Shown: positions 44,691 through 54,033, counted from the first letter of the stretch. The stretch is 64,000 nt of DNA from Chitinibacter sp. SCUT-21 (GCA_041874755.1 CP102611.1:1798001-1862000), one strand, 5' to 3'. Numbers and translations: made by a program. Notes: generated by a model not told the origin, from the sequence alone.

Positions 44691-45044
44691 ATGCAAATCA
44701 GACCAATCAAGACTTTCAGCGCAATACTATTCGCTTGCACGCTGACACTCTTCAGCGCCAATAGCTGGGCCGAGACCAATCTGCGCTGCGGCAATTCAAT
44801 CATTGGCAGCGAGGCAACAATGGCCGAAGTCGAGGCAAAATGCGGCGAGCCGGCGCAAAAGCGCCATAGCACAATTCCGGCCAAATATAAAAATCGCTGG
44901 GGCGAATGGATTATTGATAATAGCGAAACGGGCAGCGAAGTCGATGAATGGGTTTACGACTTCGGCCCGAATAAATTAATGGTGCAAGTGCGTTTTCTCG
45001 ACGGCGCTTTGCAAGACGTAAAAACGCTGGGGTACGGCAACTAA
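44691..45044 (+). CDS. DUF2845 secreted protein
   Basis: A 117-residue exported protein with a signal peptide (MQIRPIKTFSAILFACTLTLFSANSWA). The mature domain (NLRCGNSIIGSEATMAEVEAKCGEPAQKR, EWVYDFGPNKLMVQVRFLDGAL) matches DUF2845, with the conserved CGNxxI and CGxP pair. Function is unknown. GGGAG precedes the ATG by about nine bases. It is a single gene with its stop nine bases before the convergent phospholipase gene. Confidence 0.88.
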   Translation: MQIRPIKTFSAILFACTLTLFSANSWAETNLRCGNSIIGSEATMAEVEAKCGEPAQKRHSTIPAKYKNRWGEWIIDNSETGSEVDEWVYDFGPNKLMVQVRFLDGALQDVKTLGYGN

Positions 45045-45053
45045 GCCCTGTGC

Positions 45054-46118
45054 TTAGTGCCAATTCACCAAAGACACACCCAGCGCTACGCCGCGATTTT
45101 TAAAGTTATAGTCGTGCATTGAGTCCCCATAACCGTCAAAGGCCTGCACATAACCGTGCAACCTGCCCAGCAGCGGGAAAGCCCACTCCAGCTGCCAGCT
45201 GGAGCGATTGGGCACGCTGCTGTTAAAGCGCAGATTATTGCGCCAAGTTAGCGCAAACACATGGTCTTGCCACGGCACGCTAATCAACGTTTCCATCCGC
45301 CCAGCATAGTCTTCCATATCAGGGTTATCGTCTTTTTCCGGCTTTTCGGTGACTCGCCACCACGGTTTGACGATGATGGACGCATCACCCGAAGTCAGCC
45401 CCACACTGGCGTACAACCGATTCCATGAGCGCGACAGCGGGTCGCTCTGCCCATTTGATTGATGCGCAAAGCCCAAATTGATCATCCGCAGCTTGAGCCA
45501 ATCGGGGCCTAGGTCGACGGGAATCGTCGCCCACATTTCGGGCTTGTAATCAGTGGTACGAAATGGCGCTGAGTTTTCCACGTCGTACACCTGCCAATAA
45601 CTTTGCTGCGTATACGCGCCCCACAGGTCGATATCAGAGCCCAGAATGTCTTGCCAGAATTTGGTCTTGAACGAGAGCTGGAATTTGGCCTCGTATTTTT
45701 TATACCCATCGCCAACATTCTGCGCACAAGTGCGCATCACCGACGAGCACGGCGAGCGATTAACGTGCTCGCGAATGGAAAACGGCAAAATATAAACCGG
45801 CTGATACGGCTTGATATTGAACACACCGTCTTGCGCATCGGCGTCCAATTCCCAACGCAGCGCCATCGTTTCGGCTTGATACACTAGTGCGGGCTCGGCC
45901 TGCGCAATCACATCGGCAGGTGCTGCAACGCTCAGCGGCTGTACGCTAGACTGTTCGGCCACGATTTCTACTGCAGGCGCGGCTGGAGTGGCAGAGGCGG
46001 CCAAATGATCATAGCAGGCCAAACGCGCGCTATCTTCTGCAATCGTCTGGCATTGTGCCAAATCTGCTGCCTGAGTTGCAGTAGCGAAAAATGCCAATGA
46101 ATAAAGTAGCGGTTTCAT
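45054..46118 (-). CDS. pldA: Outer-membrane phospholipase A (PldA)
   Basis: A 354-residue outer-membrane protein. Signal peptide MKPLLYSLAFFATATQA, an N-terminal 75-residue linker (ATPAAPAVEIVAE), then the OMPLA barrel. The catalytic motif is HQSNGQSDPLSRSWNRLYA, with His, Ser (SNG) and Asn of the known His-Ser-Asn triad. The end HDYNFKNRGVALGVSLVNWH is aromatic as expected. It hydrolyses phospholipids in damaged outer membranes, as a Ca-dependent dimer. The N-terminal extension (DLAQCQTIAEDSARLACYDHLA) is a Cys-containing motif seen in many beta-proteobacterial PldA proteins. Single gene. Confidence 0.95.
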   Translation of the reverse strand: MKPLLYSLAFFATATQAADLAQCQTIAEDSARLACYDHLAASATPAAPAVEIVAEQSSVQPLSVAAPADVIAQAEPALVYQAETMALRWELDADAQDGVFNIKPYQPVYILPFSIREHVNRSPCSSVMRTCAQNVGDGYKKYEAKFQLSFKTKFWQDILGSDIDLWGAYTQQSYWQVYDVENSAPFRTTDYKPEMWATIPVDLGPDWLKLRMINLGFAHQSNGQSDPLSRSWNRLYASVGLTSGDASIIVKPWWRVTEKPEKDDNPDMEDYAGRMETLISVPWQDHVFALTWRNNLRFNSSVPNRSSWQLEWAFPLLGRLHGYVQAFDGYGDSMHDYNFKNRGVALGVSLVNWH

Positions 46119-46264
46119 TTCCGGCGAGTGATATGAGCAATAACGAGATTGAAAATCATATCACCAAGTTCAAGTTAACATTAACAGTTAACACACACCA
46201 TAAATCAGGGCTTCACTCGGCAATCTCAGTCTGCACTAAAAAAAACCAAATTAATTTGTGATTT

Positions 46265-46300
46265 TGCGGCATGCTGCTGGTCAGGAATTCGCATTTTCAT
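46265..46300 (-). pseudogene. 5' remnant of a third PoNi-type immunity gene
   Basis: On the minus strand ATGAAAATG-CGAATTCCTGACCAG encodes MKMRIPDQQHA and then runs into unrelated sequence and a stop. The first nine codons match the start of the immunity gene at 47762 (MRIPDQQHAEYY) almost base for base. It lies 60 bases downstream of the 46363 gene. Probably the trace of a third copy lost by recombination. Confidence 0.7.
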
Positions 46301-46362
46301 TTTGCTCTGGGTGTGTACTTTATGGTTGGCTCAAGGTCCGGATATTGAATCCGGCATGGGTG

Positions 46363-47700
46363 TTAATTGGCGTATCCACCCGCGCCGCCGGCCATGATTG
46401 AATACGCCTCTGCAATTAATGCCAACTTACCGCCCAGCTCGCCCGTCAGCGCAACAAATTCGTCGTTGAATGCCTCGGCCACGCACACCAGCTGCCATTG
46501 ATCGCCGTCGACGTTCAAGGCGTACAGCCGGTAGCCGTGCCCTGCCAGCCACGGCTCGAAGGCTTGCACCAGTGCTTCGCAGCGGCTGCCGCCCTGGCCA
46601 GCGATGGCAGGCGGGGTCCATTCGGGCAGCAGGCGAGCCTGGCCCAGTGCAATCAGCGCGCTTTCCAGATGGCTGTCGTCGCGCAGATCGGCGCGCACGG
46701 CCTGGCATTCGCAGGCCATGGCGTCGAGCAGCGCGTCGGTGTGTTTCAGTTTGCGCGGCTTGCCGGCGGCGGCGATGCCCGCGATGGCATCCTTGTCGCC
46801 AGCGCACGCCAGCTCCAGCCAGCGCGATACGCCGGTTTTTTTGCTGGCGGCCAGATCCAGCCGCTTGGGCGGCGGCGGCAGCAGCGCGGCGATGTCGTCC
46901 ACGCCGGCGCCGGCGCCTTGAGCGCGCCAGGCGTCGCGGCGGTGGCGCTGGTGGGCGCGGTAGTAATCCACCAGCTCGGCCGGGTAGTAGGGGTGGTCGC
47001 GCCAGCTGCTGTCGTCCAGATCGTAAGCGCAAGCAGCCAGGGCGTACTCCGAGGCCAGGAAGACATCATACCAAGCACGATTGTCCGGGCTGGCTGGCAG
47101 AAAGTCCGGATCGCCGTGGCGCTGGATGCCGCGCGCCCAGCCGGCCAGTGCCTGCGCCACGGCGGCGCTGCGGCGCTCGGGCGCTTGCGCCAGCGCCTTG
47201 AGCAGCGGCACATGCAGCCAGTCGTATTCCTTGTTGGCCTTGTAGCGGCGTTGCACTTTATGCTCTGGTACAAACGCTTTAAGCATCAGGTCAAAAAAAG
47301 CGTTGTGCTTGCTTTCCGTGTCCACCCACAGCCGGTAGCGCGGCAGCCAGCCCTGCGGGTCGTGGCAGACCATGAGGAGGAGCCAGAAGACGGCCCTCCC
47401 CCCACGTACCGGCTCCGAATAATCCCAGGCTGGATAGGGTGCTGGCGTGCCTTCTGTCTCGGACAAGCGCTGCCAGGCTTGCTCGATCGATGGCCAGGCC
47501 GATGTATCGATGAAGCTGAAAACGTCTTCCAGCGGGCGACCCAGAGCGTACTGACGCCTAGCGATTGCCTCGGCCGCGTTTTGCACTTCGAAATAGCTCG
47601 CACGCTCCATGCCGGTTCGGGTGCAGTTTGCCAGGTTTTTATTCTGAGTTTCTAGGGCCGAGAGATAGTATTCTTGCAGATGGTGATCCGGGATTCTCAT
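46363..47700 (-). CDS. PoNi-type immunity protein, paralogue 1
   Basis: A 445-residue cytoplasmic protein with PoNi-N-like residues about 1-120 (MRIPDHHLQEYYLSALETQ, EVQNAAEAIARRQYALGR) and a PoNi-C core (SEYALAACAYDLDDSSW, DHPYYPAELVDYYRAH). The acidic/aromatic DDSSWRDHPYYP motif is typical of immunity proteins for the PoNe DNase toxin family. The C-terminal 180 residues (LLPPPPKRLDLAASKK to the end) are a separate domain, possibly DUF6630-like. The start MRIPDHH at 47700 has GGAAG upstream and aligns with the second copy. No toxin gene is visible here. The distal two-thirds is GC-rich, unlike the flanks. Confidence 0.82.
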   Translation of the reverse strand: MRIPDHHLQEYYLSALETQNKNLANCTRTGMERASYFEVQNAAEAIARRQYALGRPLEDVFSFIDTSAWPSIEQAWQRLSETEGTPAPYPAWDYSEPVRGGRAVFWLLLMVCHDPQGWLPRYRLWVDTESKHNAFFDLMLKAFVPEHKVQRRYKANKEYDWLHVPLLKALAQAPERRSAAVAQALAGWARGIQRHGDPDFLPASPDNRAWYDVFLASEYALAACAYDLDDSSWRDHPYYPAELVDYYRAHQRHRRDAWRAQGAGAGVDDIAALLPPPPKRLDLAASKKTGVSRWLELACAGDKDAIAGIAAAGKPRKLKHTDALLDAMACECQAVRADLRDDSHLESALIALGQARLLPEWTPPAIAGQGGSRCEALVQAFEPWLAGHGYRLYALNVDGDQWQLVCVAEAFNDEFVALTGELGGKLALIAEAYSIMAGGAGGYAN

Positions 47701-47761
47701 GTTGTTTGCTTCCGAATATTTTTGATTAAACAGCGGCCTAGCTATTGGCATTGGGGCGGGA

Positions 47762-49099
47762 TCAATCGCTGTCTTTTATTGCGCCGCCGGCCATGATTGA
47801 ATACGCCTCTGCAATTAATGCCAACTTACCGCCCAGCTCGCCCGTCAGCGCAACAAATTCGTCGTTGAATGCCTCGGCCACGCACACCAGCTGCCATTGA
47901 TCGCCGTCGACGTTCAAGGCGTACAGCCGGTAGCCGTGCCCTGCCAGCCACGGCTCGAAGGCTTGCACCAGTGCTTCGCAGCGACTACCGCCCTGGCCAG
48001 CGATGGCGGGCGGGGTCCATTCGGGCAGCAGGCGGGCCTGGCCCAGTGCAATCAGCGCGCTTTCCAGATGGCTGTCGTCGCGCAGATCGGCGCGCACGGC
48101 CTGGCATTCGCAGGCCATGGCGTCGAGCAGCGCGTCGGTGTGTTTCAGTTTGCGCGGTTTGCCGGCGGCGGCGATGCCCGCGATGGCATCCTTGTCGCCG
48201 GCGCACGCCAGCTCCAGCCAGCGCGATACGCCGGTTTTTTTGCTGGCGGCCAGATCCAGCCGCTTGGGCGGCGGCGGCAGCAGCGCGGCGATGTCGTCCA
48301 CGCCGGCGCCGGCGCCTTGAGCGCGCCAGGCGTCGCGGCTGTGGCGCTGGTGGGCGCGGTAGTAATCCACCAGCTCGGCCGGGTAGTAGGGGTGGTCGCG
48401 CCAGCTGCTGTCGTCCAGATCGTAAGCGCAGGCAGCCAGGGCGTACTCCGAGGCCAAGAAGATCTGGTGTGCGATCTGATTGTCCGGGCTGGCAGGCAGC
48501 CACTCCGAATTGCGATGGCGCTGGATGCCGCGCGCCCAGCCGGCCAGTGCCTGCGCCATGGCGGCGCTGCGGCGCTCGGGCGCTTGCGCCAGCGCCTTGA
48601 GCAGCGGCACATGCAGCCAGTCGTATTCCTTGTTGGCCTTGTAGCGGTGCTGCATTTTATGCTCGGGGACAAAGGCCTTGAGCATCAGGTCAAAAAAGGC
48701 ATTGGGGGTTCTCTCCGTATCCACCCACATCCGGTAGCGCGGCAGCCAGCCCTGTGGGTCGTGGCAGATCATCAAGAGCAGCCAGAAAGTGACGCTCATG
48801 CCACGTACTGCATGGGTAAAGCCCCATGCCGTGTATGGCGGATTCGGCCATCCCGATTCGATTCGGCCTATTTGGGCTGCCTCGAAAGCAGGCCAGGCGG
48901 TTTCATCCATAAAGGCAAAAATATCGGCCAGCGGCGCACCCAGTGCATATTTGCGGATGGCAATGTTATGGCAATACTCTGAAATTTCTGCGTAACGCCA
49001 TGCCTCATTCCCTGGCTGGCTATCACTCTGGATTTCTTTGAACAAGCTTTCAATACGTAGTGAGTAATACTCGGCATGTTGCTGGTCAGGGATTCGCAT
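47762..49099 (-). CDS. PoNi-type immunity protein, paralogue 2
   Basis: A 445-residue paralogue of the gene downstream (46363). The last two-thirds are nearly identical at the DNA level, while the N-terminal 110 residues diverge (MRIPDQQHAEYYSLRIESLFK). A patch around 48458-48515 also differs (RNSEWLPASPDNQ in place of GDPDFLPASPDNR). The divergence looks like specificity change against different toxins. The start MRIPDQQ at 49099 has GAGAAA just before; ATGs at 49114 and 49117 are possible, the open frame to 49237 is less likely. The gene and its copy lie head-to-tail, 61 bases apart. Confidence 0.82.
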   Translation of the reverse strand: MRIPDQQHAEYYSLRIESLFKEIQSDSQPGNEAWRYAEISEYCHNIAIRKYALGAPLADIFAFMDETAWPAFEAAQIGRIESGWPNPPYTAWGFTHAVRGMSVTFWLLLMICHDPQGWLPRYRMWVDTERTPNAFFDLMLKAFVPEHKMQHRYKANKEYDWLHVPLLKALAQAPERRSAAMAQALAGWARGIQRHRNSEWLPASPDNQIAHQIFLASEYALAACAYDLDDSSWRDHPYYPAELVDYYRAHQRHSRDAWRAQGAGAGVDDIAALLPPPPKRLDLAASKKTGVSRWLELACAGDKDAIAGIAAAGKPRKLKHTDALLDAMACECQAVRADLRDDSHLESALIALGQARLLPEWTPPAIAGQGGSRCEALVQAFEPWLAGHGYRLYALNVDGDQWQLVCVAEAFNDEFVALTGELGGKLALIAEAYSIMAGGAIKDSD

Positions 49100-49246
49100 T
49101 TTCTCAACTGCCATCATTTTTATTCGAACAAATACTGACAAAAAATTAAGGCTATCCTTGCCACAAGGCGCTAGACAAGAAAGTTGATGCAATTTGATGC
49201 TTATTGTGGTGAAAGTGCCATTGCCAGACGACCGCACTAATCTGGA

Positions 49247-49735
49247 CTATTCGGCTTGCTCTTGCACTGATTGAATCGGCAACGACGTTGCCTGCGAAAG
49301 GGCCACAGCCAAGGCCTGCGCTTTGGCCACATTGCGGTGCGTAGCCGGCCAATTGGCAAAAGCAAAGCGCTCAACTTGCGTTTGATTGCCCTGTTCGCCG
49401 CACACCATCAGCCAGATCGTGTCTTTGCGAAACAGGTTCGGGTCTTGCTCTAGGCGGATTTCGCTGAAAGCACTCACCGGCGCGCTCACTTTGCGAATCG
49501 GCAACAAGCCCAGCAGCATGGTGCGGCGCTCGAATTGGCCATCTATTAAGCGCTGCTCGCTCGGCAAAGCCCAAAACAGCGCCATGCCGCTTAAAATCGA
49601 ATAATAAAACAGACCAAAAAAGTGATTTTCAAATTGATCTGAGTTGACCAAAGGCCGCCCCCACCATGCCAGCGCCAACAGCGCGATGCCGGAAAGCCAC
49701 CAGCCTAAGCTCGTCGTTGTTCGATGAACAATCAT
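49247..49735 (-). CDS. Two-helix membrane protein of unknown family
   Basis: A 162-residue product. The N-terminus has two membrane helices (GWWLSGIALLALAWWG and FFGLFYYSILSGMALFWAL), followed by a soluble C-terminal domain (RRTMLLGLLPIRKVSAPVSAFSEIRLEQD). The hydrophobic pair with a short beta-rich domain resembles the bPH2-type membrane proteins, though I cannot confirm that. Start MIVHRTTTSL at 49735; the ATG at 49774 would add residues without a ribosome-binding site. Confidence 0.72.
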   Translation of the reverse strand: MIVHRTTTSLGWWLSGIALLALAWWGRPLVNSDQFENHFFGLFYYSILSGMALFWALPSEQRLIDGQFERRTMLLGLLPIRKVSAPVSAFSEIRLEQDPNLFRKDTIWLMVCGEQGNQTQVERFAFANWPATHRNVAKAQALAVALSQATSLPIQSVQEQAE

Positions 49736-49767
49736 TTTAACCTTGGGTATCTGTAGAAAAAATAAAT

Positions 49768-49794
49768 CCGGCATTGCTTAGCTGGCAATACCGG
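49768..49794 (-). terminator. Terminator of pyrC
   Basis: On the minus strand CCGGTATTGC-CAGCTAA-GCAATGCCGG then a T-rich tail. It lies 21 bases after the pyrC stop. One G.U pair in the stem. Confidence 0.8.
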
Positions 49795-49815
49795 ATAGGA
49801 GTAATAATGCGAGGT

Positions 49816-50865
49816 TTAGTCTTGCAACTTCCACGCAATCGTTTCACCAGCGCGCAATGGCACGACCACGCTATCGCCGAATTGATATTCGGTCGGTACG
49901 GTCCAGCTTTCTTTCACCAGCGTCACTTTCTCGTTGCTCACTGGCAGGCCGTAGAAAGTTGGGCCGTTGATCGACGCGAATGCTTCGAGCTTATCGAGCG
50001 CGCCAGCGGCTTCAAACACTTCGGCGTACAGCGGCAAAGCGGCGTGAGCGGTGTACATACCGGCGCAACCACAGCTGTTTTCTTTGGTGCCTTTGGCGTG
50101 CGGCGCGCTATCGGTGCCGAGGAAGAATTTGCTGCGCACTGCGGCATCATGGCCCGTCACCGCGCGCACCAAAGCTTGGCGATGTACTTCGCGTTTCAAT
50201 ACTGGCAAGCAATACAAGTGCGGGCGAATGCCGCCAACCAGCATCGCATTGCGGTTCATCAGCAAGTGATGCGCAGTCACCGTCGCTGCGACATTCGCAC
50301 CTGCGCAGGCAACAAACTCGGCCGCGTCTTTGGTGGTGATGTGCTCAAACACCACGCGCAGCGTTGGGAAGCGCTCAAGCAGCGGCTTCATAATGCGGTC
50401 GATAAACACCGCTTCGCGATCGAAAATATCGATTTCCGAATCAACCACTTCGCCGTGCACCAAGAACGGCAGGCCAACTTCGGCCATTTTCTCAATCGTT
50501 GGCAATACTTTATTGATGTCAGTACAGCCCGCGTCCGAATTGGTCGTCGCGCCTGCTGGATACAATTTCACGCCGTGGACAAAGCCGCTGTTTTTCGCCG
50601 CGACGATATCCTCTGGAGTGGTATTATCAGTCAGATATAGCGTCATCAAGGGCTGGAAAGACATACCCTGCGGTAGCGCAGCCAAAATACGGTCACGGTA
50701 TTCACCGGCCAGTTTTACATTGGTCACCGGCGGTTTTAAATTCGGCATCACAATCGCGCGGCCAAATTCACGCGCGGTATGCGGCAATACGCTGGCCAGA
50801 CCCGCGCCGTCACGCAGGTGTAAATGCCAATCATCTGGACGAGCAATCGTTAAAGTTTGGGTCAT
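49816..50865 (-). CDS. pyrC: Dihydroorotase (type II)
   Basis: A 349-residue zinc enzyme of pyrimidine synthesis that cyclises carbamoyl-aspartate to dihydroorotate. Seen: [10 protein letters not shown] with the metal His pair, carboxylated Lys in [21 protein letters not shown], ligands in HGEVVD and FEHITTKDA, substrate loop HHLLMNRN, and Asp in [20 protein letters not shown]. Length is usual for the class II (E. coli-type) enzyme. It starts one base after the stop of the TusA-like gene. Its own terminator follows. Confidence 0.97.
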   Translation of the reverse strand: MTQTLTIARPDDWHLHLRDGAGLASVLPHTAREFGRAIVMPNLKPPVTNVKLAGEYRDRILAALPQGMSFQPLMTLYLTDNTTPEDIVAAKNSGFVHGVKLYPAGATTNSDAGCTDINKVLPTIEKMAEVGLPFLVHGEVVDSEIDIFDREAVFIDRIMKPLLERFPTLRVVFEHITTKDAAEFVACAGANVAATVTAHHLLMNRNAMLVGGIRPHLYCLPVLKREVHRQALVRAVTGHDAAVRSKFFLGTDSAPHAKGTKENSCGCAGMYTAHAALPLYAEVFEAAGALDKLEAFASINGPTFYGLPVSNEKVTLVKESWTVPTEYQFGDSVVVPLRAGETIAWKLQD

Positions 50866-50866
50866 G

Positions 50867-51106
50867 TCAGCGCTTCCGAATTAGAAAAAGAAATTTGCTA
50901 TTGTCTTGCCAGTGTTCGACCAGCTCGTTGCCCGTTTGTTTGCAAAACGCAGCAAAATCGGTCGGCGTAGCTGGATCGGTGCACGTCACTTGTAACAACT
51001 GACCACTTTCCAAAGCGGCCAAGGCTTTTTTAGTACGCAAAATAGGCAGCGGGCAATTTAAGCCCGATAAATCGGTGGCCAGATTGGCTTCAGGGCGGGT
51101 CGACAT
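50867..51106 (-). CDS. TusA-family sulfur-carrier protein
   Basis: A 79-residue cytoplasmic protein with the family signature [17 protein letters not shown], in which Cys of CPxP carries sulfur. The C-terminus ([19 protein letters not shown]) is typical. Members shuttle sulfur in tRNA thiolation, molybdenum-cofactor or sulfur oxidation; which is not known here. It is followed by pyrC with no gap. Confidence 0.92.
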   Translation of the reverse strand: MSTRPEANLATDLSGLNCPLPILRTKKALAALESGQLLQVTCTDPATPTDFAAFCKQTGNELVEHWQDNSKFLFLIRKR

Positions 51107-51184
51107 CGGCGTGGACTCTAGCAGCGGCTAAAAATTGAATAGTCGCTATTGTAGCAAGGCTGTCAAGGCTTGGTAGGGCAAATG

Positions 51185-51218
51185 CAAAAAGCCCTGCGTT
51201 CGGCAGAACGCAGGGCTG
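51185..51218 (-). terminator. Terminator of the amidohydrolase gene
   Basis: AGCCCTGCGTTC-TGCC-GAACGCAGGGCTTTTTGC on the minus strand: a 12-bp perfect stem and a T run. It lies about 20 bases after the amidohydrolase stop. Confidence 0.92.
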
Positions 51219-51237
51219 TGTGGTATCGACGAGGCGA

Positions 51238-53028
51238 TCAGTTGTGAACGTGCGGGAATACGCCGCCAACGGCCAAGGTATGAGCCGCCAGTTTGAAGCA
51301 GCGCTCCGACTCCAAGCAGCTTGCGCTGCTTTGTTTAGTGGTGGCGCGTGTATACACCGCTTGGCCGTCTTTGATCGTTTGCTCGACTTTAATATCAGCA
51401 ATCGTCAGCGGGTCTACTTTAAGCGGATTGGCCGACAAAATCACCAAATCGGCGTTTTTGCCCACTTCGATCGAGCCTTTGGATTTCTCTTCAAAATACT
51501 GATACGCCGCCCACAACGTTTGCGTTTTTAAACCGACCAATGGCGACACGCGATGTTCAGGGCCGAGCACTTCACCGCTGCGGGTCACGCGATTAACGGT
51601 GGCCGCGTACACCCGCATCGAATCAGGAAAGGCCACCGGCGCATCATGGTGCGAGGTGAAAATCATATCGCGCGCCAAGGCCCAGCCGGTGGGTGAAATA
51701 TTAGCCGCGCGCTCAGCACCGAGCACCGAGTTTTTATGCCAATCGCCCCAGTAAAACGTATGCATAGGGAAGAAAGACGGCATGATGCCCAACTCTTTAA
51801 ACGACTCTACCTGATCAAGGCGCGCGGTTTGCGCGTGAATCGCCACCATCCGGCGATCAGCTTTGCCGTATTTTTTCTCGGCGTTTTGAATGCTAGCGAT
51901 CAATTGATCGGCTGCTGCATCGCCGTTGACGTGAGTGAGCAGCTGCCAGTTATGCTTAAATGCCATATCAATATAGCGCTGGGCTTCGGCGTTGCTCATG
52001 CTGGGGTAACCCGCATAGCCTTGCTGCTGGCCGTCTGGCGGCACCAAATAAGGCTGCGTCAGCCATGCGGTTTTGCCTTGCGGCGAGCCATCAAGGCTAA
52101 GTTTTGCTCCACCAACGCGAAAACCATTTCGGTACGCTTTACTCCAATACGGCGCTTTGATGACATCAACCGCGGTTTGAATATCGGGATAGGCAACCAC
52201 ATCCAGTTTCAGTTTTTTCTTTTGCGCCAAGCCATACATGGTCTTCACGCTCTCGCTCGACGCACGGCCTTCTTGCGCGGTGGTATAACCAAAACGCGCA
52301 TACATATCGATGCCCGCGTTAAAGATAATTTCGTTGTCTTTCGGGTTTAATTTGGCAAACATTGGGAACAGCAACCCAAAAAGCGCTGTTTCTTCCATCA
52401 CGCCATTCGGTTGCTGGCTGCCCTCTTCGCGGCGAAATTTACCGCCCGCGGGGTCTTTCGTCTGGCTATTGATGCCCAGCAATTCAAACGCCTTACTATT
52501 CATCACGCCCAAATGACCAGACTGGTGAATAATCAAAATAGGTAAGTCTTTAGATACCGCATCCAGATCTTGCCGCGTTGGGTGGCGGCCTTCGCTAAGC
52601 TGCGAATCATCATAGCCAAACCCCATAATCACGCCCAGTTTTTTGTTCTCTGGTTTAGCAGCCCAATCACGCAAAGTTTGCTGCAACGAAGCAATATCCG
52701 TCACTTGGCCATCAGGAGCAGCCAATAAGTTGGCCGACAGCGCCTGAATCCCCGCATTAAAAACGTGGCCGTGTGCATCCATAAACCCTGGGATCAGCGT
52801 TTTGCCTTGCAGATCGACCAATTTGGTTTTTTTGCCTTGGTATTTCATCACCGCATCGCGTGATCCTACTGCGACAATCTTACCGTCTTTCACCGCCACC
52901 GCTTCAGCGTAGGCTTGTAACTCATTGACAGTCACAATATCGCCGCCCGAGTAAATGGTATCGGCAAAATCTGCGCCAGCGAAGGCGACAGAGCTCATTA
53001 AACTCAGTGCAATTGCAGTTAACTTCAT
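51238..53028 (-). CDS. Exported YtcJ-like amidohydrolase
   Basis: A 596-residue protein with a signal peptide (MKLTAIALSLMSSVAFAGA) and an amidohydrolase fold of the YtcJ/exoenzyme regulatory type: LIPGFMDAHGHVFNAG, MGFGYDDSQLSEGRHPTRQDLDA, and a C-terminal VEQTIKDGQAVYTRA. The metal HxH is read as HGH. The substrate is unknown; imidazolonepropionase- or amidase-like reactions are possible. AGGAG precedes two ATGs; 53028 is better spaced. The last 25 residues (CLESERCFKLAAHTLAVGG) carry two Cys. Single gene with its own terminator. Confidence 0.9.
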   Translation of the reverse strand: MKLTAIALSLMSSVAFAGADFADTIYSGGDIVTVNELQAYAEAVAVKDGKIVAVGSRDAVMKYQGKKTKLVDLQGKTLIPGFMDAHGHVFNAGIQALSANLLAAPDGQVTDIASLQQTLRDWAAKPENKKLGVIMGFGYDDSQLSEGRHPTRQDLDAVSKDLPILIIHQSGHLGVMNSKAFELLGINSQTKDPAGGKFRREEGSQQPNGVMEETALFGLLFPMFAKLNPKDNEIIFNAGIDMYARFGYTTAQEGRASSESVKTMYGLAQKKKLKLDVVAYPDIQTAVDVIKAPYWSKAYRNGFRVGGAKLSLDGSPQGKTAWLTQPYLVPPDGQQQGYAGYPSMSNAEAQRYIDMAFKHNWQLLTHVNGDAAADQLIASIQNAEKKYGKADRRMVAIHAQTARLDQVESFKELGIMPSFFPMHTFYWGDWHKNSVLGAERAANISPTGWALARDMIFTSHHDAPVAFPDSMRVYAATVNRVTRSGEVLGPEHRVSPLVGLKTQTLWAAYQYFEEKSKGSIEVGKNADLVILSANPLKVDPLTIADIKVEQTIKDGQAVYTRATTKQSSASCLESERCFKLAAHTLAVGGVFPHVHN

Positions 53029-53265
53029 CATTCGCTCCTGATTGTAGTGTTTAAAATTGACACCAAACATCATACTCCCTTGTTAATCAAGCAGGCAAAA
53101 CAGAAAGAAAATAGAAAGCATAAACATGCCAAATTGCATCAAGATAGCCGCGCAACGCCCAGCGACAAATATGCGAGTTTCATTGTCAAAAACAGGAACC
53201 TTTCTGCAGCGGAACACTCATATCGAGCGCGGCCATTTGGCCTATTTTGTGATGAGTTCAGCAAG

Positions 53266-54033
53266 ATGTTTAAGAAATTGTTAGCTTCGGTTGGTGTCGG
53301 TGGTGCAACGGTTGATACCGTTTTGGATAATGCCAGCGTCTTTCCTGGCGGCACGCTCAGCGGCCATGTGTTGATCAAAGGCGGTAGCGTTGATCAGGAT
53401 ATCGAATACGTTGATCTAGTGTTGATGGCTGAAGCAGAACAAGAAGCGGGCGACAGCGAAATTCGTGTGGCGCAGCCGATTGGCAAATTCCGCGCCTCAA
53501 ACCGCTTGGTCGCGCGCGCTGGTCAAGAGCAACGCTTGCCGTTCTCATTGCAATTGCCACTGGAAACACCAGTCAACAATGGCATCGCACTCTCTACTCC
53601 AGGGTATCCGTACCAACCTCAGGTGCGTGCTGCCGTGTGGGTGCATACCGACCTAGCGATTGCATCGGCGCTCGACGCGAAAGATCGCGACTTTCTTGAT
53701 GTGCAGCCGCTACCTGCGATGCAACGCCTGATCGCAGCGATGGGTAATCTGGGTTATGCGCACGTGAGCACCGACGTTGAAGTCGGCACTGCGCGCGTGA
53801 ACAATATCTACAGCTCGATCGGCTGCTACCAAGAATTTGAATTCCGTCCTAGCCAAGGCGGCTTTGGTCGCGTGCAGGAAGTCGAAATCACCTGCATCGC
53901 GCGCCCTGAAGGCGTGCACGTACTTGTCGAAGTGGACCGTCGTTTCAGCGGCGATAGCTACCGTGCGCTGTTTATGGGCGACGATTGGCAACGCGTTGAT
54001 TGGGAAAGCCAATTGCGCAGCATCATCGGCTAA
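53266..54033 (+). CDS. Spo0M-like (sporulation control) protein
   Basis: A 255-residue protein of the Spo0M family: MFKKLLASVGVGGATVDTVLDN, FPGGTLSGHVLIKGGSVDQDIEYVDLVL, LPFSLQLPLETPVNNG, TPGYPYQPQVRAAVWVHTDLAI, and the C-terminal VHVLVEVDRRFSGDSYRALFMGDDWQRVDW. In Bacillus these arrestin-like proteins influence sporulation; in Gram-negatives their role is unknown. The start at 53266 is fixed by the family N-terminus (MFKKLLASVGVGGA); the long open frame back to 53047 is spurious. It is followed by a small His/Gly-rich gene 9 bases later, an operon. Confidence 0.9.
   Translation: MFKKLLASVGVGGATVDTVLDNASVFPGGTLSGHVLIKGGSVDQDIEYVDLVLMAEAEQEAGDSEIRVAQPIGKFRASNRLVARAGQEQRLPFSLQLPLETPVNNGIALSTPGYPYQPQVRAAVWVHTDLAIASALDAKDRDFLDVQPLPAMQRLIAAMGNLGYAHVSTDVEVGTARVNNIYSSIGCYQEFEFRPSQGGFGRVQEVEITCIARPEGVHVLVEVDRRFSGDSYRALFMGDDWQRVDWESQLRSIIG

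Noticed and set aside
46498..48982. Long plus-strand open frames of about 385 and 361 codons across the immunity genes
   Set aside because: GC-rich coding DNA gives long antisense frames. The minus-strand proteins carry PoNi motifs and ribosome-binding sites; the plus-strand ones match nothing and repeat in the paralogue simply because the DNA is duplicated.
49774..50640. A 288-codon plus-strand frame over pyrC
   Set aside because: Antisense of an unmistakable dihydroorotase with all its metal ligands.
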